Shown: positions 52,501 through 62,382 of the stretch, piece after piece
Position numbering within the stretch: position 1 is the stretch's first letter
How the letters are laid out: each line of letters starts with the position of its first letter
Assembly: GCA_017163975.1 (NCBI GenBank)
Contig: JAFFSR010000136.1
Location: forward strand, 7,499,501 to 7,563,500
Reading direction: 5' to 3'
Source: Anastatus disparis
Lineage: Eukaryota; Arthropoda; Insecta; Hymenoptera; Eupelmidae
DNA length: 64,000 bases
Translations under genes and position numbers: made by a program
The notes under the pieces: model-generated
The model's input: only the letters and a program-made list of their open reading frames with translations
Databases searched by the model: none
Told to the model about the DNA's origin: nothing

Positions 52501-55287
52501 AAATAGATTTTACAATTTAAGTACTTAACTTTTTAATATTTTTTTAAAATTCTGCTTTAGTAAACCTCCTAATGTACGAATTTAAAAAAAGTTAATTTAA
52601 TTCATAAAGATAATTTTGATTTTTAATAATTATTATGTATATCCATTAAAAAATAATAAAATTATATCTGATTTTAATCTACAATAAAATAATTAAATTT
52701 CATAAAAAAAAAGTTACCGCAAAACAATATTTCAACGCTCCAACAAAAATAAAAGTTAAAAAACTTTATCAATCATAATCGTCCTTCGCAGCGATAGCCT
52801 TTTTACAATAATCAAAGCATAACGATCAGAGAGGACACATTAGAGCGATCCTTTTACTGATCTTGAAAAAACTTAAAAGAGTATCACGATGTCATACGAT
52901 CATTATAATTGGATCAGAGTTACAGTAAAAAGGAGAGGGTAAAGAATATCTTTATAGGTATATATACATAAAGGTATTATATATAGAGCTATACACAGGT
53001 AGGGAAAAGAGAGTAAAAGGGGGGATTAAAGAGTTAGCAAGGTCCGCGAGAGAGAGAAAATCGTGATGCAATAAAATAGCGCCACCCACTGGGCCTTGTT
53101 GCTATCTTATAAACATCAGCGGTAATGCTTCACTTTACACTGGGTTATAATACACACTACTGGGACTCTCCCGTACTACGCGAAAGTATATATGGATATA
53201 CCCGTATACATGTGTGTGTATGTATAAGCATCGAGTGAGAGAGGGTGCATAATGAACTCGTTAATTAACTATCAGGAAGCTGCATCGGATCTGATAAAAA
53301 CTCTTTTGCAAAGAGAAGGCCACACGACGACGACGACGACGACTACGAATACGACGCGTTTTTCTTTCTCTTTCTATGCTACTCACACTATGTTGTTGTG
53401 TTTATGTAGTACACAAGTGCATAGAGGATAGCTTACAGGTGTAAGCAAGCACTAAGGAATTTTTCTTCTTTTTAATCTGATTCGTTTAGCATCTATTTTA
53501 GTTTCATTTTTTATTTTTTTTTTTTGGTATAGTTAGTGGATATTTTATCTCTTAGGGGTGCTTATTTTTTTTATCGCTGAAGGACTATAGTTATTTTTAA
53601 CCTTATAATATCCTTGCCAAGGATTTTCATTATTACTCGCATTTGCATTTTACAAGAGTAGCTCATTTTTCGTGACAAGGTATGCTCTGGCGTAGAAAAA
53701 TTTCCAACTGGACGATCATGATAATTATGTTAAATATTTCAAGATCGATAAGAAAAATCTTATCCGAAATAATTATAATCAAGCGAAACACGTGAATTAG
53801 TAGATTTAACTCTGATGGGAAAAATAAGATTTATAAGGAAAAAGAAAAATCTTTTATACTTAACGGCAAAATATAATCCATTTACTGTTAGTAAAAATAC
53901 TTGTGTTGAAAATTTAGTTATTCCTGCTTCAATTAAATCTGCTTGAATAAAATGGATTTATTCGCATCAAAAGATTAGTACAGCGATTGAAAAGTATTTT
54001 TGCTTTAATCAAGCTTTTTTCTTATTATTTCAAACGTACACAAATGATACATATTTTCACATAGACATAAATAGAAATAATACTGCATGGAATTCCAGAT
54101 TAATTATTATTTTATTTAAGTAGATTTTCTTTAATTCACAAGGATTTTCTTGTCAGTGTACATTATTTGTTAATCAATGTTGCCTATATACAAGTATTAT
54201 ATTATATATAAAATAAATTGTATGAAGAAATTCTGAATCATCTCTTCAATAGTAAACAACTTAATTAATTGTACCCTGCCGGAAACTGATTTAATAATTT
54301 ACAACAAATAAACGTTAATTTATTAAACAAAGAAAATTTATTGTTCTTTTTAATTAAAAAATTCAGAATCATAATTTCATATTCATATTCTTTATATAAA
54401 ATTTATCTCGTATTTATTTCATTCATATACATACAAATACACACATATATACATTTATATATATATATATTTCTCTTAATTTCGAGTGACTTTGGAAGGT
54501 CGAGAATGAGAGCCTGGAGTCAGAGGTATATATACACACACGTATATATAACTATACAATGCGAAATCATATAAGGGCCTAATAAATCAACTATGTCGGA
54601 GCGTGTTTAAAAGCGCGTTAGACCACCTCTGATTGATATGCATTTAATAATAGAGATTGGTCTAAAAAGTTTTATGAGAGCGCCGATTTCGGGTGCACGT
54701 ATTTATATATATGTATATGTAAGTGTATACATGTAAAGATCGAAGGTGACTAACGCTCAAGCTTCAAGTTACAATACCGCTTAAACCCTCTCCTAGACCC
54801 TTTAATAATACGTTTTTATCTTTTTTTTTTATATGAGTAGCGCCTAAAGGAAGCCTTCGGCTATGGGACGCCTTCTTTGCTTCTTTATTCTTTTTCCCTC
54901 GTTTTTCTTTTTTGTTATATTTTTTTGAATTTCTTATTTTTCGCAGTTCTGCGATAGTTAACGTTGAAGATTTCGTTTAGGCTCTTGGAAAGTCGCGATC
55001 TTTGCCTCTTCGGCTCGTTAAAGAAGTTATTTTTTTTAGAGAAAAGGCCTGATATTAGAGGGCTCTAATTAAATTTAAAATAATCCATTGTAAATGTTAT
55101 GAAGTATTGTTGAAATTTTTATTTATTTTAATAATTTTATTATTTTTATATATACATAAATTTTACAATAACTAAATTTATTAGCATTTATCATCTCTTA
55201 AATTTATAAAAAACAATTAATGTTTAGGAAAATAATACAATGGTAAATCGTGCAACTACAAAATAAAGTCTTATAGAAATAATTTTT
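49565..55287. other. gene-free stretch
   Basis: AT-rich with mixed patches at about 50.2-51.1, 51.9-52.1 and 52.9-53.5 kb. A (TC)n run is at 50247-50260 and (ACG)n at 53324-53343. The frame at 50266-50514 (82 codons, plus) is the least repetitive of the group but has no domain I recognise. CACGTG occurs at 53789-53794. No mobile element was identified. Confidence 0.5.
53324..53343. repeat. (ACG)n trinucleotide repeat
   Basis: ACG units continuing as ACT-ACG-AAT-ACG-ACG. The run is CpG-dense in an AT-rich setting. Confidence 0.88.
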
Positions 55288-56100
55288 ACTCTCGAATTGC
55301 ATAATGAGCTTTATCCCTACCTATATGGTCGCTATTTCGTTAAAAAAAAGTGGGCCCGACTGAAAAAAATAGAATTAAAATTTTGTAAATCTTATAATAT
55401 ATTGATTTTTATTAGAATCTTATACTTTTCTAATCTTTTTTATTAATTTATTTATTGAATAGTTTAATGTGATATATTGTCTCTAAAATAATATTTTTAA
55501 AAAATTTCAATAGCTTATTCAATGCTATAAATCTCTACTTTTGCGGGAATAAAGTATTTTAGTCTTGCGAATTGGTGGGAATAATACATTATGCAACGAG
55601 GGAGTAAAGTCGCATGTTTGTTCCAAGAGGATTAATTTCTCAAGAGAGCAATACTTTGTTTCCAAATTGCATATTGGGTTTTATTCTTACCTCAACAGTA
55701 GTCACTTAATTAACTTAAAAAAAACGAACCCGAATGAAAAAAAATTGAAATTGAAATTTTAATGTTAAAATTTTATAATATATCGATTTTTATCAAAATT
55801 TCATACTCTTCTAATCATTTTTATTAATTTTTTAATAAATAATTTAATATGATATTTTATAAAAATTTAAACAATTCATTCAATTTCATAAGTTTTTTAT
55901 TTAGCGGGAATAAAGTACTTTATTCCTGCAAAATTTTAGAAATCAATTATATTTTACTTTCGGTCTGCTTTTCAAGTTGGCCATTATTGTTGAATTAAAA
56001 AATGAAGTATTTTATTCTTGCTAATTTTTGAACGTTGTATAATATCTTACTTTCGATTCCTTATTTGAATTAATTAATAATGTGGCCGCATTATTGTTAA
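55288..56100. repeat. diverged tandem repeat, unit about 370 bp
   Basis: Two long units align. Unit 1 (about 55288-55575) runs GAATTGCATAATGAG, TTATCCCTACC, GGGCCCGACTGAAAAAAA, ATATTGATTTTTATTAGAAT, GCGGGAATAAAGTATTTTAG. Unit 2 (about 55655-55935) runs AAATTGCATATTGGG, TTATTCTTACC, GAACCCGAATGAAAAAAA, ATATCGATTTTTATCAAAAT, GCGGGAATAAAGTACTTTAT. A shorter third repetition of the AAAGTATTTTATTC...TTACTTTCG segment is at about 56005-56075. The 65-codon frame at 55565-55762 lies inside it and is not a gene. Unit boundaries are approximate. Confidence 0.72.
55907..55926. repeat. perfect 20-bp palindrome
   Basis: GGAATAAAGTACTTTATTCC is its own reverse complement, flanked by GCG and TGC that could add two further pairs. 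The equivalent position in the other repeat unit (about 55546) reads GGAATAAAGTATTTTAGTCT and is only partly palindromic. Confidence 0.93.
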
Positions 56101-56164
56101 AGTAGGAATAAAAAAATATTTTTGTATGAATTTTAATCATTCATATGTTAATAAACGTTTTTTC

Positions 56165-56349
56165 TTATTTAACGTCGCTGTATTTATGTTATCATCGCGA
56201 TGTTAATTAGCGACGGAGGTCATGTGTGTATTTGTGAACAACATGTAACGTACAGTGGTGCTTGTATAAAACAGCCAAGAGCTGGATTCGAACTGAGGAC
56301 CATGAGATTACGAATCCATTGCTCTACCAAATAAGCCACTGAGACCTCT
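56165..56349 (-). mobile_element. tRNA-derived SINE, copy 9
   Basis: On the minus strand it begins GAGGTCTCAGTGGCTTATTT, so the A box is altered (TGGCTTATTTGG), and the B box is CTCAGTTCGAATCC. The 3' stem arms CGTCGCT/AGCGACG are intact. The body has a small deletion (GTGAACAACATGTAACG lacks the AGC present in others). The tail is GTTAAATAAGAAAAAA. Confidence 0.9.
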
Positions 56350-57165
56350 TTGAAAGATTTGTTTTAATAATAATAAAATTAAAAACTTTATGATTTCAAT
56401 ATGAAATTGCTAATAGATACGTTATAACTTATTAACAGGAATAGTGTTAAAAAAATTCTGTTAAAATTTTGTTTATTATATTTTATTTGTTATTTGGATG
56501 TACAGTAAAAAATATATAATCTTGTTTACAGTAATTAAATACTTGTATTTATTATTAACTTTTTAATAGATCCTATTCCAAAAAAAATCTATTCATGATA
56601 TGATTTTTTTTAAATTTCTATACTCAATCATAACTGAAGTAAATCATTAACATGAGATACTAAAAAAATACGTTTAAAAAATAGAAATATTTTTTAAAAA
56701 GTGTAACTTTTTGCCTCAGTCTCCCCTAGCATGTTGTTTTATTAAAAATTTAGCGATTCATAAGTGCATTATACGAATACGAAAAATATAGGTTGTAAGC
56801 AATGGTGATAACTAAATCAAATATAATTGAGCTTTTACTCATACAATATAAAATTTTAAAAATCAAATATAAATAATATAAAAAAATAAAAAGTATTAAT
56901 ATAATTAGATCTAAAAAATATCGATTAATTGATAAAATATTCAAATCATTGCGGAATCGATATATATAAAAATTTAAAAGAATTCCAATAAAGACGAATA
57001 ACTTGTAACAGATAGTATGTTAAAAGATTAAGATGATAAATAAGTAAGAAATAAGTACAAATCATGCAACAAGTACGAAAAACTGAATATCTCAAAAAAG
57101 TTTTTTCATATAAAAAGAGAAAAACTATTTGTAAACTCATATGTGAATTATATAAATGAATTTTT
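56350..57165. other. AT-rich spacer
   Basis: AT-rich simple sequence between SINE copy 9 and the foldback element. Two 64-codon minus frames (56750-56944 and 56946-57140) are Leu/Ile/Tyr-rich chance frames. I see nothing else. Confidence 0.55.
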
Positions 57166-57680
57166 TGGGTGAAGTTCGATTTTTCGAAAAACTGATATTT
57201 TTTTGGGCTTAACTTATCATCTTAAAATTTAGAATGATACTTTTCATAACATTCATTTAAATTGTATAGAAATTCTGTTTTCAATTCATGGCTTCGATCG
57301 AAATGCATTTATTCGAATAAATTTTAATTGACATTTAAAATTGTAATAAGTATACGAAACACCATATTATGATGAGATATTTTGAAATTTCTAATAGATT
57401 TTTCAACAGTATATTCTTGTATATTCTTTTAATACTTGTCAAAAGATTTTATTAGAAATTTTGGAATATTTTATAATTATATAGTACTCTATATACCTGT
57501 TACAATTCTAAATATCAATTACAATTTATTCGAATAAATGCATTTCGATTGCAGACATGAATTGAAAACAAAATTTCTATACAATTTAAACGAATATTAT
57601 GAAAAGCATCATTCTAAATTTTCAGATTCTAAGTCCAGCCCAAAAAAATAAAGGTCTTTCGAAAAATCGAACCCCATCCA
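57166..57680. mobile_element. 515-bp foldback element with arms of about 250 bp
   Basis: The left end TGGGTGAAGTTCGATTTTTC matches the reverse complement of the right end, TGGATGGGGTTCGATTTTTC. The match continues through AAATTTAGAATGATRCTTTT, TTTAAATTGTATAGAAATT and GAAATGCATTTATTCGAATA, and more weakly to the centre near 57423. Nearly the whole element is a palindrome. An 8-base AATTTTTT lies directly before the left end and after the right end, which could be a target duplication, although it is low complexity. No coding capacity. SINE copy 10 starts about 12 bp beyond the right end. Confidence 0.85.
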
Positions 57681-57692
57681 ATTTTTTTTCTT

Positions 57693-57883
57693 TTATTTTA
57701 TTTAACGTCGCTGTATTTATGCTCTCATTGCGATGTTAATTAGCGACGGAGGTCGTTCCAGTATGTATATGAAAGCACATGTAGCGTACAGTGATACTTG
57801 CATCATTTGGCCGGGACCGGGATTTAAACTCGGGACCTCGAGATTATGAATCCATTGCTCTACCAAGTGAGCTACTGAGATCT
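57693..57883 (-). mobile_element. tRNA-derived SINE, copy 10
   Basis: On the minus strand it starts AGATCTCAGTAGCTCACTTG, with A box TAGCTCACTTGG and a decayed B box GAGTTTAAATCCC. The 3' stem arms CGTCGCT/AGCGACG are intact. The tail is GTTAAATAAAATAAAAG. It sits immediately beside the 515-bp foldback element. Confidence 0.9.
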
Positions 57884-58263
57884 TTATGTAATATGTTTTG
57901 AAAATAGAATGAAAAGAGATCTGAATAAACTATTGCAAGTTTTATAAATATGTAATAATTTAGATATTTTCAAATAATAAAAAAAAATATGTTAGATTTA
58001 AAGGCTTAAGTATAAAAATAAAAAGAATAAAAAATAGCTCAATATATAAAAAACGATTCTAAATTGAATAATTTATTCGTATCATCAATAATATTATTTT
58101 GAACAGTAACACATTATAATTAAATTGTTTTTAATTTAAGTAATATAAAATATTCTTATGCTTAATATACAACAAGTAAAGTTCATCAAATATTTTAAAA
58201 CTTTTTTTAAACTTTAGAAGATCGATTTGGTGAATTCTGATGGCCTAATTGCTGAGTTCTCGC

Positions 58264-58285
58264 ATTTGCATAGCATTATGCAAAT
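58264..58285. promoter_or_regulatory. mirrored pair of octamer (POU-type) sites
   Basis: ATTTGCATA and TATGCAAAT form a perfect 9-bp inverted repeat around GCAT. Each arm contains the octamer ATTTGCAT/ATGCAAAT, the classic POU-domain binding site, with a homeodomain-like TAATTTGATTG shortly downstream. A symmetric pair is less likely by chance than a single site. Binding is inferred from the motif only. Confidence 0.45.
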
Positions 58286-61200
58286 TACGGGTCAATCACA
58301 TAATTTGATTGCCTTTGTGCGTCCGTTATATGTTCAACGTGTATATATATATATCGGCACGCTACTTCCTGATTTTCAGTTATGAATTTATTAAAGACTC
58401 AAGTTGAACGAATTTCTCGTCGACGATCATTCTAGAAACGCCCATAATTATTTTTTTTTTGCCAAAATTTAAGTATTAGATTTTATTTTAGTATGAATAT
58501 TAAGATTATTTTAAAAGGATGATTTAATATTCTTTACACAATATATTATTTATGTATTTGATATAGGTTAGAATATTTTTAAGTGTATTATAATATGTAA
58601 AAATACGAAATAAAAATATGCATGATTTCGTAACTTTTCACCTCTTTTGACACGCAATATGTTCCACCGTTATATAAACCGTTCAAAAAATGTAAATAAT
58701 AAGGTAAATATATGTTTGTAATACTTCGTATTGATAAATATTCATAATTTTTTGTCCAAAAAAGCAAACGCTGATGTTATTTTTATTCAATTCCCTAAAA
58801 TAGCTTGACAATTTGAATATCTTTATACATATATGTGTGTACAAGTGCAAGAAAGGGTTAAAAAAACTTTGAGAAATATATATAGGTATAAAAGTTTCTT
58901 TTTTTTAAATACACTGTTTATTTTTTATATAAATAGTCAAATTTTTAATAAAAGTATAAATATTTAAATTCCAGATCATGATAATTTTTCAATCAATTAG
59001 TTTTATTTAAACATTATTAGAGCATTGATGATTTCACGAATTGAATAAATTTCTCGTGTTCTATATCAATAAATTTAAAACAAGACCAAACGCTCGCTTA
59101 ATAATCAAGTGATCAATGGAATTAACCTACACTGCTTATACGCAGTTAATCTAGGGAAAGTTGTTTAAAATAAACCAACGTCCGTTGATTTTTTCTTTTA
59201 AATATACATCGGAACATACTCAACCTTTACCATATATATAATATACAAAGCTCATAAAACGTATATCCAAAACTTTCGCGTCTGATTCTATTTCGGTCGA
59301 TCGTCTTTCCTTCACGAAAACGATCGAAAGAATCTATACACCAACTTGTCATGAATGTAAATTCGACCAAATTTCCTCGGCTTTTTATATACCCATAAAT
59401 TAAATTATGTATGCAAAGCACAAAAATGAAAAGAGAGAGATAGAACTGATCATCGTATGGTAATGCATACTCTATGTGTATAGATATACGCATGAGTTTA
59501 CTTGAACGATTTGCTACATACGTGAACGATTGATGCGCAGCTATCGATCATCGTGCCTGCACGCACACTTTATATACCTTTTCATTGAGACATCATACCT
59601 CCGTTTGTTACTATAGTTTTATGCTTTGGTTAAACAGTGGAAGTGTGCATTTTACTAACGTGGATGCTAAATATTGATGAATTACTTTAGAGTAATTATT
59701 GATAATTTTTTATGATTGACTTGTTAAAATATAGTTTCAGACATAATTTTGACCTTCCTAAATTACCGAGTCGTAAAAATCAGTTGGGCTTGCTTTTTAA
59801 GACTTAAAATAGCGCTATATGTTGTTTTTGATGATAAATTTTTTCCAAAATATTAATATTTATTTATATGTAAAACTTAATACTATCCCTCTAAATTATA
59901 ATTTAATTACAAATACATTTTATACAATCAAGAGAAATGAAAATATTAAATATCTAAAAATATAATTTTAAATATTTTTTAATACAAAGTTTTTTTTAAA
60001 GTTCTGAAATATTTTAAAATGAAATATTCAATAAATTTAAAGAATTATATATATTCTTATACATATGTATAATTACTTTCTCATTTATTACTTTTTTTTT
60101 TATAATTGTATGAATAAAATAATTTTTTCACTATTTTTCTACGTATTTACTAAATAATAAATACATTTATTAGTCTTCCATTTCCCTAATTAATAAAAGT
60201 AAAATAAATTAAGGACGTTAGGCCTAGATTTTTTTCTTTCTAAATTGAGACAAGACTACCAAATCAAATAGTTTGTAAAACAAATAAAACAATACTTTTC
60301 GAAAGTTCGAAATTACGTCTTCATTTAAGCATGTATATGTCCATACACATAGTATATGTAAGTGTGGGAATTTCGATTTCATCGTTTGACGCAAACGCAT
60401 GCCAGAACTTTGAATGTCATGATTGAGCCAGTTGCATGGCTTATGAAATCGATGGTTGAGGTATGGTTAAACGTTTTCTTGCCACGATTACTAAAACAAC
60501 AAAAAAAATCAATCAAACATGCAAGAAGCGCCACAAAAACAATTGTTATATACGTCTATAAGAGAGAAAAGAATCACCAAAGCAAATAATATGGTATGCA
60601 AATCTTATGGAAAGTCTCCTAATGCATAAGCGTGACGAGAATATTAATAGTAAAAAGAAAATAAAAAGGTTGAAAGAGTGACTTATTACTTATACAAATT
60701 TGAAGAAAAAGTGATGAAATTCAACACATTCAATGCTTCGAAATTGAAGTTTTATTTTCCATTAAATTTCTTTGTTTATCCGTTACTTTAAAATTCAAAT
60801 GATACATTTAGATTATCTATGCTTCTCACTATTTAATTTGTTTTTAACCTACTTTTGTGCGTATGCTAAAATTAATCATAATTACGATAATTAGCCGAGA
60901 GGCCTTTAAAATAATCATTGCCGCTAGACATATATGTATATCTTCTACATATTCATAATGATTCAAACGTATTACGAACGAAAGTTTAAATATACATACC
61001 CATTTTATACATCAATTATTTCGTTTAGCATTTCTTTACCCGGTTATATATCTATAATATACACCCAATGAAGATATATCATTCTTTATAAGTTATACAT
61101 TTTAATTAAGAAAAGGCCAAAATGGAAACTATATTATTAATATACCACACGTGTCGATTATAATTAAAGTGTACTGCGCATTAAAGTATTATTAAAAAAA

Positions 61201-61793
61201 AAGGAAGAAAAAAAAGTACGATGAATGTATATTGAGTCTTGTAAAATGAATAATTCAAACTCATAATTTGTTATCATTTTATTTAGAAACGGTGCACAAT
61301 ATTGGCAGGCGTGGAAGTGTGAAACGTTAAGAGAAGAAGAATAATACAATAAAAAAAAAATAAAAGAAAGAAATGAAACATTAGAATGACTGGTCATTAA
61401 TTCGCGTACACAGGTTAATAAACGTTAAAAGCAAAAAGGATTTTCTTGACCGGCACTTTTCAAAGCTAAAGTGTGTACGTATATATAGATATTTCTACGA
61501 AACTTAAGACAGGTACTCTAGCGAGTTGGTATTATCTTAAATATATATATATATTTTTTCTTTCTCGTATTCTTTTGCGTGAAAACACGCAAACATCGTA
61601 TTTATATGTTTATTTGCGCTCATTTGCTCGCACTTTGAATCGTCATTATTAAAGCCGAGTATTGTAAATGTTGTATATATGCATATGTACAATCGTACAA
61701 GTTAATAATGAAAATTGCCCCACCTGTGCGTATATTCGATATGTGTATGTAAGACATGTATATACATACACTTTCATTTTTTCTTATAAAAAG

Positions 61794-61820
61794 CTTTCCC
61801 CCCATGGCATTTGGGGAAAG
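61794..61820. repeat. GC-containing hairpin
   Basis: CTTTCCCC and GGGGAAAG pair perfectly (8 bp) around an 11-base loop CCATGGCATTT. It stands out against the AT-rich surroundings. No T-run typical of a Pol III stop follows closely. Confidence 0.7.
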
Positions 61821-62209
61821 TTATTTATGTTTGCAAATGTATTTCTTTCATTGTTTAACAATCAGCTTGCGCATATTCATCATGTATTTTTAGAATCAGA
61901 ATTAATAGTTAACATTAGTATTTAATTAATTACATTTAAGTAGAATTTTATTAATGTGAAATTGAAGATACATTAATACGTAACGGATTATTCGCCAAGA
62001 AATGAAAGCTAGAGTTTTCTTTTTTTTCTAAATACATTTAAATGTGTACCATTGGAAATTATTTAATACTATGAAAATTTATAGAAATGAATAATTAAAT
62101 TTCTTTTCAATAGAAATGTTCATCATTTCGTTTTATTAATCATACGGCTTTATTTCAGAATTTTAAATTCTTATTATACTTAATTTTTTAATATTATTTT
62201 TTTTATGAA

Positions 62210-62382
62210 CACTAATAGGAAATTGACCATATTTTAGACAGAATTTCTGGTAAACGTATAAGTTAAAAGGACACTTATCTAAAATTGATGTTAAAAAATT
62301 TTTTAGAATTTCTAGGTAGGTGCTATTTCAACTTACAATTACCAGACATTTTGCCCAGAATATGGTCAATTTTCTATCAGAA
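62210..62382. mobile_element. palindromic MITE, copy B (relative of 39514-39684)
   Basis: Shares AATTGACCATATT at the left, GGACACTTATCTA towards the centre, and GAATATGGTCAATTTTCT at the right with copy A. The overall length is nearly the same. The two arms are more diverged from each other than in copy A, and the outermost CCCTGG has decayed (CACTAATAG/CTATCAG). This is an older insertion of the same family. Confidence 0.8.

Larger units (their letters stand above)
57884..62209. other. AT-rich gene-free stretch
   Basis: Mostly AT-rich. An octamer pair (58264-58285) and a GC-type hairpin (61794-61820) are listed separately. A mixed patch at about 59.22-59.60 kb contains an 88-codon minus frame (59227-59493), and one at about 60.36-60.60 kb contains a 75-codon plus frame; neither has a domain I recognise. 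Confidence 0.5.

Noticed and set aside
55288..56100. Possible CRISPR-like array
   Set aside because: Units are long and diverged with no short identical repeats or regular spacers, and the DNA looks eukaryotic.
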